A DNA stretch of 64,000 nucleotides from an uncultured Gammaproteobacteria bacterium. Lineage in GTDB: Bacteria > Pseudomonadota > Gammaproteobacteria > HK1. The notes under the pieces are model-generated. The model searched no databases. It was not told where the DNA came from and worked only from the letters and a program-made list of their open reading frames with translations. Shown here piece after piece: positions 46,703 to 56,106 of the stretch. The position numbers and the translations under genes are program-made. The stretch is taken from the NCBI GenBank assembly GCA_958295465.1, contig OY282353.1, positions 4,579,001-4,643,000 on the forward strand, given 5' to 3'. Position 1 is the stretch's first letter, and every line of letters begins with the position of its first letter.

Positions 46703-48268
46703 TCAGAAGTCGGTCGGCGCCCCGCCTTCGCACTTGCGCCGCTCCACGAAGGCTTCGAGCTCCTCACGGATCGCCTCGTCGAGCGGTGGCGCCTCGAACT
46801 CGGCGAGGATCTTCTTCCAGATGGCGTTGGCCCGCCGCGGGGTGTCGATCGCGCCGCGCTCCTCCCAGCTCTCGAAGTTGCTCCAGTCGGAGAGGAAGGG
46901 GCCGTAGAACGCGGTCTCGTAGCGATCCTGGGTGTGCCGGCAGCCGAAGAAGTGGCCGGCGGGGCCCACCTCCCGGATGGCCTCGACCGCGACGTCCTCT
47001 TCCGTGACCGGCACCGGCTTCAGGTAGGCGATGATCTGTTGCAGGGTCTCGCAGTCCATCACGAACTTCTCGTACGAGGCGCACAGCCCCCCTTCCAGCC
47101 AGCCCGCCGCGTGGTAGACCACGTTCACCCCCGCCGCCACCGCCGCCCACAGCGAGAACGCGCTCTCCCACGCGGCCTGCGCGTCCGGGCAGTTCGCGGC
47201 GCAGGCGTTGGAGGCGCGCAGCGGCAGCCCGTAGAAGCGGGCCATCTGGCCCGAGATCTGGGTCGCGCGGATGTACTCCGGGGTCCCGAAGGCGGGCGCG
47301 CCGGTGCGCATGTCCACGTTCGAGGTGAACGACCCGATGGCGCAGGGCACGCCCGGCTTCACGCACTGGAGCAGCACGATGGCGGCGAGCCCCTCGGCCA
47401 CGAACTGTGTCACCGCCCCGGCCAGGGTCACCGGGGCCATCGCCCCGGCCAGGGTGAAGGGGGTGACGATGACGGGCTGCCCGCGGCGCGCCAGCCGCAT
47501 GGCGCCGTCGAGCATCGGCCAGTCGTGCTTGAGCGGCGAGGAGGAGTTGATGTTGGTGTACATGCGCGGTGCCGCCTCGAACGCCTCGGGCGTGAGCCCG
47601 CCCGCGATGCGGACCATCTCCATCACGTCCTCGATCCGCACGGTGCCGAGCGCATAGGCGTGGGGGACCTTGTCGGTGAGGGTGAGCTTGTCGTAGAGGC
47701 AGTCGAGATGGCGTATCGACGGGTGCAGATCCACCGGCTCCACCGGATAGCCGCCGGCCATGTGGATGCAGTTGAAGTACTGGGTGAGCTTGAGCAGGTC
47801 GCGGTAGCTCTCGCGGTCGCCTACGCGCCGCCCGCGGTCGAGGTCCGAGCAGTTGGGCGGGCTGGAGACGTTGACGAACGCCATGTGGCGCCCGCCGATG
47901 GGAACCGCCCGCCCGGGGTTGCGCGGGGTGATGGTGAAGCGCGGGGGCGCGAGGGCCACCTTCTCCATCACCAGCTCCCGGCTCATGCGCACGTTGGTGC
48001 TGCCCGGGCGCGTCTCGCAGCCGGCGGCCTTCAGGATCTTGCGGGCCTCCTCGTTCAGGAACTCGATCCCGATCTCCTCGAGCACCCGCATCGCCCCGTC
48101 GTGTATCGCCTGCACCTGCTCCCCGGTGAGCGGCTCGGTGGGAGCGTCGGTGTTCACGGGGATCTCCCAGGGAAGCTGCCTGACCGCCGGCCCCGCACCG
48201 CGAAGATTGGCGCTGCGCCCGCCGCCCCGGCGCGAGCGCCGGCCGGCTCTCCCTTGTGCCGCTTCCAT
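46703..48268 (-). CDS. MttB-superfamily corrinoid methyltransferase, non-pyrrolysine
   Basis: A 521-residue protein of the trimethylamine methyltransferase superfamily. The start at 48268 has GGGGGAAGG upstream. PLTGEQVQAIHDGAMRVLEE, IGIEFLNEEARKILKAAGCE and the barrel segment PFTLAGAMAPVTLAGAVTQF are typical. There is no in-frame TAG, so it belongs to the non-pyrrolysine homologues, several of which demethylate quaternary amines such as glycine betaine or carnitine with a corrinoid partner. No corrinoid protein or activase gene is visible in the window. Confidence 0.88.
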   Translation of the reverse strand: MEAAQGRAGRRSRRGGGRSANLRGAGPAVRQLPWEIPVNTDAPTEPLTGEQVQAIHDGAMRVLEEIGIEFLNEEARKILKAAGCETRPGSTNVRMSRELVMEKVALAPPRFTITPRNPGRAVPIGGRHMAFVNVSSPPNCSDLDRGRRVGDRESYRDLLKLTQYFNCIHMAGGYPVEPVDLHPSIRHLDCLYDKLTLTDKVPHAYALGTVRIEDVMEMVRIAGGLTPEAFEAAPRMYTNINSSSPLKHDWPMLDGAMRLARRGQPVIVTPFTLAGAMAPVTLAGAVTQFVAEGLAAIVLLQCVKPGVPCAIGSFTSNVDMRTGAPAFGTPEYIRATQISGQMARFYGLPLRASNACAANCPDAQAAWESAFSLWAAVAAGVNVVYHAAGWLEGGLCASYEKFVMDCETLQQIIAYLKPVPVTEEDVAVEAIREVGPAGHFFGCRHTQDRYETAFYGPFLSDWSNFESWEERGAIDTPRRANAIWKKILAEFEAPPLDEAIREELEAFVERRKCEGGAPTDF

Positions 48269-48293
48269 TGCCTTCCCCCTTCCCTGTCCCGAG

Positions 48294-49649
48294 TCAACCC
48301 ACCGGGATGCCGGCGCCACCGCCCTGCTCCACCGCCGGTCCCGCGAGGACTGCGATCGCTCGGGAATGGGCGATCCGTCCCTCGTTGACGAATGCCTCGT
48401 GGTTGGCCACCACCGCCGCCTCGTCATAGACGTAGTTCACCATCATGCCTGCGGACTGGACGAGGCCGGCCGGAGACGGATCGCTCATCCAGTTGATCCG
48501 TTCGAGCCGGGCACCGTTGCGCAGGTGGAACCGCGCCACCGGGTCGAGCGGATGGATCCCCCTCCTTGCGCGCAGCAGGTAGTGTGCGCAGAGCCGCGTC
48601 AGGCTGCCTTTCAGGTGCTCACCGGGGGCGGCGTCGGCCGGCCAGCCGGATTTCTCGATGCCGTCGAGCTCCACGGCTGCGCCGGCCGGCCCGGCGGGCA
48701 GCCGCCCCTGCTCCGCCACCCGGACCAGCCACTTGCGGAAGCCGGGGATCGGGGAGAGGGTGGCGAACCGGCGCAGCCTCGGAATCTCCGCCGCCAGCTC
48801 CCGCACCACCTGCTTGATGAGGAAGTTGCCGAAGGAGACCCCGGCGAGTCCCCGCTGGCAGTTGCTGATGGAGTAGAAGATGGCGGTATCCGCCTCGACG
48901 TCCGGCTCCACCTCCCCGAACAGCAAATCCGTGACCGAGCCGGCCAGCCCCTTGCACAGCGCGACCTCGACGAAGATGAGCGGCTCGTCGGGCAGCGAGG
49001 GGTGGAAGAACCCGAAACAGCGCCGGTCCGCTTGCAGGCGGCGGCGCAGATCGTCCCAGTCGAGCACCTGGTGCACCGCCTCGTACTCGATGATCTTCTC
49101 CAGCACCAGCGCCGGCGTGCGCCAGTCGATGCGATGCAGCTCGAGGAATCCGCGGTTGAACCAGGAACGGAGCAGATGCACGAAGTCGTCGTCCACGAGC
49201 TTGAGCTCCGGGCGCCGGGACAGCGCTGCGAGCAGGGCCACCCGCATCGCCACGATGTCGCGCGTTCCGTCCGGGGCGGTGTTCATCAGGCGCAGCAGCT
49301 CCTGGCGCCGCGGCTCGGCCGCTGCCGCCAGCGCCGCCGCCGTTTCCGGATCCGGCGACGCGCGGTAGCGTTCGAGGGCCGCGTCGAGGGCGGCGGGATC
49401 GGCGCCGAGGTCGCTGCGCAGGAACTCGAAGAACTCCCCCCGCCCGCCGGCATCGAGACGGGCGAATGCATCGAGCGTGCTCCGGGCGAGGGTCACCACC
49501 GACGCCTCCCCCTTGGTGCGGAGCAGGGCGCGGCACAGCTCCCGGATGTCCTCGCCCGATCGCCCTCCCGCCCGCCGGCCGAGGAGCCCCTGCCCCGCCG
49601 CCGTGAGGCTCGCGATGATGTCCGACCAGAATGCTCTCCGGAGTCTCAT
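48294..49649 (-). CDS. Malonyl-CoA decarboxylase
   Basis: A 451-residue enzyme that decarboxylates malonyl-CoA to acetyl-CoA and CO2. The N-terminal helical domain (residues ~1-150) is followed by the GNAT-like catalytic domain with LIFVEVALCKGLAGSVTDLL, AIFYSISNCQRGLAGVSFGN (Ser/His region) and LSPIPGFRKWL. The chosen ATG at 49649 gives MRLRRAFWSDIIASLTAAGQ, with GGCAGGAA upstream; a frame to 49847 is unlikely. It lies divergent from icd. The gene ends 25 bases before the MttB-like gene, so the two may share a transcript. Confidence 0.93.
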   Translation of the reverse strand: MRLRRAFWSDIIASLTAAGQGLLGRRAGGRSGEDIRELCRALLRTKGEASVVTLARSTLDAFARLDAGGRGEFFEFLRSDLGADPAALDAALERYRASPDPETAAALAAAAEPRRQELLRLMNTAPDGTRDIVAMRVALLAALSRRPELKLVDDDFVHLLRSWFNRGFLELHRIDWRTPALVLEKIIEYEAVHQVLDWDDLRRRLQADRRCFGFFHPSLPDEPLIFVEVALCKGLAGSVTDLLFGEVEPDVEADTAIFYSISNCQRGLAGVSFGNFLIKQVVRELAAEIPRLRRFATLSPIPGFRKWLVRVAEQGRLPAGPAGAAVELDGIEKSGWPADAAPGEHLKGSLTRLCAHYLLRARRGIHPLDPVARFHLRNGARLERINWMSDPSPAGLVQSAGMMVNYVYDEAAVVANHEAFVNEGRIAHSRAIAVLAGPAVEQGGGAGIPVG

Positions 49650-49864
49650 GGGGGGACGTTCCTGCCGCACCTCGGCCCGGGAGTCTACCCCTTCGGGATT
49701 CGCCGGTGCGCGGAGATCGTGTGCCTCGCGAGAGCGGAAGAGCGGACCGATCGGGACCACCCCGTTTGTCCACCCCCCCGGGCCTGTGGAAGAATGCCAC
49801 CGTCGGCTCCTCCCTTCATTCACCGGCCCACCGGCGCCTCCTTCCACCCAAAGGCTCGCTTCCC

Positions 49865-51160
49865 ATGTCCGGCAACATCGAGATCCCCTCCGACGGCGGA
49901 AAGATCACTATTGAAAACGGGGTGCTGAACGTCCCCGACAACCCCGTCATCCCCTACATCGCGGGAGACGGCATCGGCGTGGACATCTCGCCCGTCATGC
50001 TCGAAGTGGTGGACGGCGCAGTGGCGCGCGCCTACGGCGGCGCCCGCAGGATCCACTGGGTGGAGGTGTACGCCGGGGAGAAGGCCAACCACCTGACGGG
50101 GTCCTGGCTCCCGGACGAAACCATCGAGGTCATGAAGGAGTACCTGGTCTCGATCAAGGGGCCGCTGACCACGCCGGTCGGCGGCGGCATCCGCTCGCTG
50201 AACGTGGCGGTGCGCCAGATCATGGACCTCTACGTCTGCCTGCGGCCGGTGCGCTGGTTCGAGGGAGTGCCCTCGCCGGTGCGCAAGCCCGAGCTGGTGG
50301 ACATGGTGATCTTCCGCGAGAACACCGAGGACATCTATGCCGGCATCGAGTTCGAGGCCGGCGGCGAACAGGCCCGCAAGTTCCTCGATCTCATGAAGGA
50401 GACCTTCCCCGCCTCCTACGACAGGATCCGCTTCCCCGAGACCTCCGGCATCGGCGTCAAGCCCGTCTCCCGGGAAGGCAGCGCGCGCCTGGCCAGGGCC
50501 GCGATCCGCTACGCGATCGACAACGCCCGCAAGAGCGTGACCTTCGTGCACAAGGGCAACATCATGAAGTTCACCGAGGGAGCGTTCCGCAACTGGGGGT
50601 ACGAGGTGGCGGAACGGGAATTCGGCCCCGAGACCTATACCTGGAGTCAGTGGGAACGCACCGTGGCGGACCAGGGACAGGACGCCGCCAACGCGGAGCA
50701 GGCCGCGGCGCTGGCCGCCGGTCGGGTCCTGTGCAAGGACGCCATCGCGGACATCACCCTGCAACAGGTGCTCACCCGCCCCGGCGGGTTCGACGTCATC
50801 GCCACCACCAACCTCAACGGCGACTACCTCTCCGATGCGCTGGCCGCCCAGGTCGGGGGCATCGGCATCGCCCCCGGCGGCAACATCAACTACGACACCG
50901 GGCATGCGGTGTTCGAGGCCACCCACGGCACCGCGCCGAAGTACGCGGGCCGCGACATGGTGAACCCCGGCTCGCTGGTGCTCTCCGCCGAAATGATGCT
51001 GCGCTACATGGGCTGGCGGGAGGCGGCGGACCGGATCATCTCGGCCATGGACGGCGCCATCGCCGGCCGAAAGGTGACCTACGACTTCGCCCGGCTGATG
51101 GACGGCGCCAACCGGGTGTCCTGCTCCGAGTTCGGGCGCATCATGGTCGGGATGATGTGA
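49865..51160 (+). CDS. icd: NADP-dependent isocitrate dehydrogenase
   Basis: A 431-residue TCA-cycle enzyme. GGGIRSLNVAVRQ holds S111, equivalent to the E. coli serine phosphorylated by AceK. FRENTEDIYAGIEF, VTFVHKGNIMKFTEGAFRNW, IATTNLNGDYLSDALAAQVG and the NADP-side loop THGTAPKYAGRDMVNPGS are intact. Start MSGNIEIPSDGGKITIENGV. The stop overlaps the aceK GTG start by four bases, so kinase/phosphatase and target are made from one message. Confidence 0.96.
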   Translation: MSGNIEIPSDGGKITIENGVLNVPDNPVIPYIAGDGIGVDISPVMLEVVDGAVARAYGGARRIHWVEVYAGEKANHLTGSWLPDETIEVMKEYLVSIKGPLTTPVGGGIRSLNVAVRQIMDLYVCLRPVRWFEGVPSPVRKPELVDMVIFRENTEDIYAGIEFEAGGEQARKFLDLMKETFPASYDRIRFPETSGIGVKPVSREGSARLARAAIRYAIDNARKSVTFVHKGNIMKFTEGAFRNWGYEVAEREFGPETYTWSQWERTVADQGQDAANAEQAAALAAGRVLCKDAIADITLQQVLTRPGGFDVIATTNLNGDYLSDALAAQVGGIGIAPGGNINYDTGHAVFEATHGTAPKYAGRDMVNPGSLVLSAEMMLRYMGWREAADRIISAMDGAIAGRKVTYDFARLMDGANRVSCSEFGRIMVGMM

Positions 51161-52911
51161 GCCGGGCGGTGGCGGGCCGGCGGCCGGACATCGCGCGCTG
51201 CGCGCGGCTCATCTACGAGGGGTTCGAGCGTTACAACCGGCAGTTCAGACGCATCACCGACCGCGCGCGGCGGCGTTTCGAGGAGCGCGACTGGAAGGGC
51301 CAGATCCAGGACATCGGCGAGCGCCTGGAGCTGTACGACAGGTGGTGCCTGACGATACAGCGCCAGTTGCGCCGCGAGCTCGACGCCGGGGCGGACCGGC
51401 GCGAGTGCTGGCGGCAGGTGCGCGATCTCTACGGCTCGCGGCTCGAGAACGTGCCCGACGCCGGCTTCATGAAGACCTTCTTCAACTCCATCAGCCGGCG
51501 CACCTTCGGCACGGTGGGCGCCGACGGCATGCTCGAATTCATCCAGCCGCCGCCGGACGAAGGGCTGGAATCGCTGGCCAGGCGCCGCTATCCATGCTGG
51601 CACGAGGTCGAGACCGGCTTTCGGCGGATACTCAGGGACTTCAAGTTCCGCGAGCCGTACCGGGACGCCGGCCGCGATGCGCATTTCATGGCCGCCGAGG
51701 TCCTCGACCACGCCGGCCGGCTCGGGATGGACGCGGGCGGTTTCCAGCGCCTGGAATTCATCGACTCCCATTTCTTCCAGGGCGCGCGCGCCTATCTCGT
51801 GGGACGCATCATCCACGAGCGCCTCACGCTTCCGATCGTGGTGGCGCTCGAAAACACCGGAGACGGCATCCGCGTGGACGCGGTGCTGCTCGAGGAATCC
51901 CAGGTCTCCAACGTATTCAGCTATACGCGCTCCTACTACTTCACCGACCCCACGTCGGTGGTGGGTGCGGTGCAGTTCCTGCACTCCATCCTGCCGCGCA
52001 AGCCGATCGACGAGCTGTACACCGTGCTGGGCAGGCTGCGCCAGGGCAAGACCGAGCGCTTCCGGACCTTTTCCGACCACCTGGGCCGGAGCCGCGACCC
52101 CTTCGTGCACGCCGAGGGCGACCCCGGCCTGGTGATGCACGTGTTCACGCTCCGCTCCTTCAACCTGGTGTTCAAGGTGATCCGCGACCTGTTCGGTTAT
52201 CCGAAGAACACCACCCGCGAACAGGTCGTCTCCAAGTACCGGCTCGTGTCCCGGCACGACCACGCCGGGCGCCTGATCGACACCCAGGAGTTCCTGAACC
52301 TCAAGCTCCCGGCGGATCGCTTCGAGCCGGGGCTCCTCGCGGAGCTGCTGGAAGGAGCGGCGGAAACCGTCCAGCGCGAGGGCGGCGACCTGGTCCTGAA
52401 CCGTGTCTATATCGAGCGCCGCGTGCGTCCCCTGAACCTCTACATCCGCGAGGCGGCGCGGGACGGCGCCGTCGCCGCGATCCTGGATTACGGGCAGGCG
52501 ATCAAGGATCTGGCGGAGACCAACATCTTTCCCGGGGACCTGTTGCTGAAGAACTTCGGGGTCACCGCCTCGGGCCGGGTGGTGTTCTACGACTACGACG
52601 AGGTGGCGCTGGTGACGGAGTGCCGCTTCCGCGAGCTGCCCGAGCCCGACGACGACTTCGACCTGATGGACCCGGGGGCCACACACTACATCGGGCCGCA
52701 CGACATCTTCCCCGAGGAGTTCATCAAGTTCCTCGCCATGGAGGCGGATTTGCGGAAAGCGTTCCTCGCGGCCCACGGCGACCTGCTGACCGCGCGGTAC
52801 TGGCGGGACGTGAAGCACCGCCGGCTGGCGGGGGAGATCACGCACGTCATCCCGTACCGGCGGCCGGTGTGCGTGAGTGCGGCCGGGACGACCACCTCGA
52901 GGCCGGCTTAA
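51157..52911 (+). CDS. aceK: Isocitrate dehydrogenase kinase/phosphatase
   Basis: A 584-residue bifunctional enzyme that phosphorylates and dephosphorylates ICDH, close to the 578 residues of E. coli AceK. The GTG at 51157 overlaps the icd stop (GTGA). AceK landmarks: FERYNRQFRRITDRARRRFE near the N-terminus, FKTFFNSISRRTFGTVG-like segment, the ATP-binding domain with HVFTLRSFNLVFKVIRDLFG, and the catalytic region NIFPGDLLLKNFGVTASGRV with VFYDYDEVALVTECRFRELP. Glyoxylate-cycle genes aceA and aceB are not in the window. Its TAA overlaps the stop of the convergent antitoxin remnant. Confidence 0.96.
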   Translation: MSRAVAGRRPDIARCARLIYEGFERYNRQFRRITDRARRRFEERDWKGQIQDIGERLELYDRWCLTIQRQLRRELDAGADRRECWRQVRDLYGSRLENVPDAGFMKTFFNSISRRTFGTVGADGMLEFIQPPPDEGLESLARRRYPCWHEVETGFRRILRDFKFREPYRDAGRDAHFMAAEVLDHAGRLGMDAGGFQRLEFIDSHFFQGARAYLVGRIIHERLTLPIVVALENTGDGIRVDAVLLEESQVSNVFSYTRSYYFTDPTSVVGAVQFLHSILPRKPIDELYTVLGRLRQGKTERFRTFSDHLGRSRDPFVHAEGDPGLVMHVFTLRSFNLVFKVIRDLFGYPKNTTREQVVSKYRLVSRHDHAGRLIDTQEFLNLKLPADRFEPGLLAELLEGAAETVQREGGDLVLNRVYIERRVRPLNLYIREAARDGAVAAILDYGQAIKDLAETNIFPGDLLLKNFGVTASGRVVFYDYDEVALVTECRFRELPEPDDDFDLMDPGATHYIGPHDIFPEEFIKFLAMEADLRKAFLAAHGDLLTARYWRDVKHRRLAGEITHVIPYRRPVCVSAAGTTTSRPA

Positions 52912-53149
52912 TCCGGCATCCGATCGTATTCCGGTGGTGGCACGTCCGGAATCTTCGCCAGAACCGCCTCGAAGTCCCTTCTGCTCCCCCGCCGGGCCCT
53001 CTCCTGAGGTAAGAGGCCGTGCGCAGAGCGGAAAGCTTCTCCGCCGCCGCGCTCGCAACGAATTGATTGATGGAAATGCCCTCTCTGTCCGCCAGTCGTC
53101 GCAGCTCGTCGTGAAGAGAGTCGGGGAGTCGGAGACTGAGGGTGCTCAT
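52908..53149 (-). pseudogene. Frameshifted antitoxin of a PIN-toxin pair (HicB-like/RHH)
   Basis: The frame from ATG 53149 reads MSTLSLRLPDSLHDELRRLA, DREGISINQFVASAAAEKLS, then loses frame near 53002-53010. The next frame continues QERARRGSRRDFEAVLAKIP, DVPPPEYDRM and stops at 52908. Together this is the standard ~80-residue ribbon-helix-helix antitoxin that follows a PIN toxin. One base has been lost at the CTCAGG junction. Confidence 0.8.
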
Positions 53150-53176
53150 CGTCTTGTACCAAGGCCGGTCAGGTAG

Positions 53177-53332
53177 TCGCCGGGAAGTGACCACTTTCAC
53201 CTGCAAATCCTCCGCCCCCTTGAAGTCACGGACATTGTGCGTCACCAGTTGACCGGCATCCGCGGTGACAGCCAGCTCAAGAACCATGTCGTCCTTCGGG
53301 TCACGCAAGAACGGACGCCAGAGGAAAAATAT
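53177..53332 (-). pseudogene. 3' remnant of a PIN-family toxin gene
   Basis: The frame reads IFFLWRPFLRDPKDDMVLEL, AVTADAGQLVTHNVRDFKGA, then EDLQVKVVTSRR. This is the C-terminal third of the COG1569-type PIN toxin: R-D-P-K-D-D-M and V-T-H-N-x-R-D-F are its hallmark acidic motifs. The N-terminal part is missing and a TAA lies shortly upstream. It precedes the antitoxin remnant in the usual order for this toxin type. Confidence 0.8.
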
Positions 53333-53494
53333 CTCCTGATGGTGTGCTTACCGATACAACATAGTCCAGGAACATCGCTACGTCTCGACGTCCAAATTGC
53401 AAGCGTGCACGCGCACATCCGGCAATTCTCGCATTCTGCCCTCCGCCGCAGGCGCGAGGCATGGCATTGAAACGGACCCGGGCGCTTCGCCCGC

Positions 53495-55951
53495 CTACCT
53501 CCCGCCCCGTGCACGGGCCGCCCGGACGCCCGCCACCGTCTCGAACGCCGTGGCCAGCGCGTCGGCGAACGCCGGGTCGTTGACGTGGTGGGGCAGCCGC
53601 ACGAGCTGCCGCGTCCCGGTCTGGCGCACCGTTTCCTCCAGCGCCCCGAACAGGGCCGCGCGGGCGCCCGGATCGTGGAACGCCATCCCCGGAGCGTCGA
53701 GCTGGGACACCCCGCCCTCGGGGAGGAGGAAGCGGACCGGACCGTCCATCAGGTTCAGACGCGCGCCGATCCACCGCCCCATCCGGTCGTTCTCCTCCGC
53801 CGTGGTGCGCATGAGGGTGACCTGGGGGTTGTGCTCGTGGAGGTTCCGGCTCCGGTAGCGTTCGGGCACGCTCTCGCGCGGACCGAAGTTGACCATGTCC
53901 AGCGCGCCGCACGCGCCGACGTAGGGCGCACGGGTGCGGATCACGGCACCGAAGCGGTCCTCGGTCGCGGGGAACACGCCGCCCATCATCATGTCGCAGA
54001 CCTCGGTGGTGGTGACGTCGAGCACCCCGGCCAGCTCCCCGGAGTCGAGCAGCTTCTCCATCGAGCGCCCGCCGGTGCCGGTCGCGTGGAAGACGAGGCA
54101 GTCGTAGCGATCCTCGAGCCTCGCGCACACCTGCCGCACGCAGGGCGTGGTCACCCCGAACATGGTGAGGCCGATCGCCGGGCGTTCCTGGCGGGCGGTG
54201 GTACGGGCGCCCGCCCGTGCACGGGCGCGGGCCGAGGTCTCGTCGCCGCGGTTGGCCACCATCCCGGCCAGCGCGTGCGCCCCGTTGGCCAGCACCTTGC
54301 GCGAGATGGCGTTGAGGCCCTGCACGTCCGTGACCGAGTACAGCATCATGATGTCCGACGCGCCCACGTAGCGGCTCACGTCGCCCGAGGCGACGGTCGT
54401 GACCATGATCTTCGGCACCCCCACCGGCAGCGCCTGCATGGCGGGAGCGGCCAGCGAAGCGCCGCCGGAGCCGCCCGCGGAGAACACCCCCGAGACGCCC
54501 GGCTGCCGCGACATCCAGCGCTCCAGCGCGAGCGCCATCTCGCGCACCGCCGTCCCGCGGTCGTTCGTGAACACGGCGTTCGGACCTTTCGGGTGACAGG
54601 CGGCGATCTGGTGGGGCGGGACGTCCGCCGCCGACGGCCGGCCCGAGGTGGAGACGTCGACCAGCTTCACCCGCTGCCCGGCCTCCACGATCCGGTCCCG
54701 GACGAACTTGAGCTCGGCCCCCTTGGTGTCGAAGGTGCCGATCACGAGCACCACGGGATCGCCCTCCGGCGAAAGCGGCCGGAGCGGCCCGCCCCCCGCG
54801 GCACGCCGGACGCCCCCGGCACGCGGGACGCCCCTGGGATGGGGACCGTCCGCATGGCGGGCGCCGTCCGTATAGCGGACACCGTCTGCATCGCGGGCGC
54901 CACCCGTATAGCGGGCGCCGTCCGCGTCATGCAGGCCGCCTGCACCACGCAGGCGCCGCGATCCGGCGAGATCCGCCGCGGCCGACTCGTAGTCGGCGAC
55001 CGGCACCGGCTTCGACCACCGGGTCGGCGGCTCCGGGTTCGACATCCAGATCCGGCCGGCTCCGTGACCCGATACGAGCCGCAGTGCAGGGGTCTCCGGC
55101 GCCGATGCTCCCGGTACGCCGGCGCCACCGCCGGCTCCGGAGGCTCTGCCTGCCCTGCCGGCGCCGCCGGCGCCAACGGCATCACCAGTACCGCCCGGCC
55201 CCGATTCATCTTCGCCGTGGCGGCCGACACCGAGGAGCCGCTGCTGGAGGTCGCGGTCGGCCGCGAGCGCCGCCGCATCCATGATCCGGTGGATCCGCCC
55301 GTTCACCATGATCGCGACGTCGTCCGACACCGCGGTGGCCACCCCGATGTTCTGCTCGATGACGAGGACCGAGACCTCGCCCTCCTCGCCGATCCGGATC
55401 AGCATGTCCTCGACCTGCTGCACGATCACCGGCGCGAGCCCTTCGGTCGGCTCGTCCATCACCAGCAGGCGCGGGTTGAGCAGCAGCGCGCGGGCGATCG
55501 CGAGCATCTGCTGCTCGCCGCCCGAGAGCTGGCCGCCCCGGCTCGTGCGCCGTTCCGCCAGGCGCGGAAACGCGTCGTAGATGCGTTCCCGGGTCCATCC
55601 GCCGCGCGCCCCGCGCTCGCACAGCCGCAGATGCTCGTCCACGGTGAGCGAGGGCCACAGCCGCCGCCCCTGCGGCACGTATCCCACCCCGTGGTGCGCG
55701 ATCCGGCTCGGGTTCGAGCCGGCGAGCTCGTCGCCTTCGAACTGGATGGAGCCGCGCGCGACCGGCACAAGTCCCATGATCGCATTGCACAGCGTGGTCT
55801 TGCCCATGCCGTTGCGGCCGACCACGGAGACGACGCCGTGCGCGAGATCGAGATCGATCCCCTGCAGCGCGTGGGACTGACCGTAGTAGACGTGGAGCCC
55901 CCGGATACGGAGCACCGCCGCCGCCTCCCGCCGCCGCGCGCGCTCAGCCAT
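53495..55951 (-). CDS. Fusion of a LivF-type ABC ATPase with a Tm-1/UPF0261 domain
   Basis: An 818-residue protein. Residues 12-238 are a complete LivF-type ATPase with Walker A VVGRNGMGKTT (43-53), signature QLSGGEQQM and Walker B LLVMDEPTEGLAP. Residues ~240-398 are a low-complexity linker including hexapeptide repeats (54848-54937). Residues ~399-818 are a Tm-1-like/UPF0261 ATP-binding domain: VVLVIGTFDTKGAELKFVRD, GVFSAGGSGGASLAAPAM, GVTTPCVRQVCARLEDRYDC and FHATGTGGRSMEKLLDSGEL. UPF0261 proteins include plant Tm-1; bacterial roles are unclear. I recall similar fusions elsewhere. No permease or binding-protein gene is adjacent here. Confidence 0.88.
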   Translation of the reverse strand: MAERARRREAAAVLRIRGLHVYYGQSHALQGIDLDLAHGVVSVVGRNGMGKTTLCNAIMGLVPVARGSIQFEGDELAGSNPSRIAHHGVGYVPQGRRLWPSLTVDEHLRLCERGARGGWTRERIYDAFPRLAERRTSRGGQLSGGEQQMLAIARALLLNPRLLVMDEPTEGLAPVIVQQVEDMLIRIGEEGEVSVLVIEQNIGVATAVSDDVAIMVNGRIHRIMDAAALAADRDLQQRLLGVGRHGEDESGPGGTGDAVGAGGAGRAGRASGAGGGAGVPGASAPETPALRLVSGHGAGRIWMSNPEPPTRWSKPVPVADYESAAADLAGSRRLRGAGGLHDADGARYTGGARDADGVRYTDGARHADGPHPRGVPRAGGVRRAAGGGPLRPLSPEGDPVVLVIGTFDTKGAELKFVRDRIVEAGQRVKLVDVSTSGRPSAADVPPHQIAACHPKGPNAVFTNDRGTAVREMALALERWMSRQPGVSGVFSAGGSGGASLAAPAMQALPVGVPKIMVTTVASGDVSRYVGASDIMMLYSVTDVQGLNAISRKVLANGAHALAGMVANRGDETSARARARAGARTTARQERPAIGLTMFGVTTPCVRQVCARLEDRYDCLVFHATGTGGRSMEKLLDSGELAGVLDVTTTEVCDMMMGGVFPATEDRFGAVIRTRAPYVGACGALDMVNFGPRESVPERYRSRNLHEHNPQVTLMRTTAEENDRMGRWIGARLNLMDGPVRFLLPEGGVSQLDAPGMAFHDPGARAALFGALEETVRQTGTRQLVRLPHHVNDPAFADALATAFETVAGVRAARARGGR
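54848..54937 (-). repeat. 18-bp tandem repeat encoding a hexapeptide linker
   Basis: Five units of 18 bases, for example GTCCGTATAGCGGACACC. The gene on the minus strand reads GLHDAD-GARYTG-GARDAD, GVRYTD-GARHAD. It lies in the linker between the ATPase and Tm-1 domains. Eighteen bases keep the frame, so linker length can vary. Confidence 0.85.
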
Positions 55952-56106
55952 GGCCGCCTCCTTGTTCGTCGAACCGGTGTCGAGTTCCTGGAAAGCGCGT
56001 GTGGTTTCGCACTGTATTGCCGGTTGTGAGATGCATCATCGTACGCGCTGCAAGGGCAGGATCGCACTGGCGCCGTCTCTGCTTCCACCGGCGGGAGCAC
56101 TTGGCA
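55952..56106. other. Upstream region of the ABC/Tm-1 fusion gene
   Basis: No gene supported. Presumed to hold the promoter of the minus-strand fusion gene; boxes not clear. Confidence 0.35.

Noticed and set aside
46703..48268. Idea that TAG is read as pyrrolysine here, because of the MttB homologue and the amber codon at 20993.
   Set aside because: The MttB homologue has no in-frame TAG and no pyl genes are in the window, so there is no support for amber recoding from this sequence.
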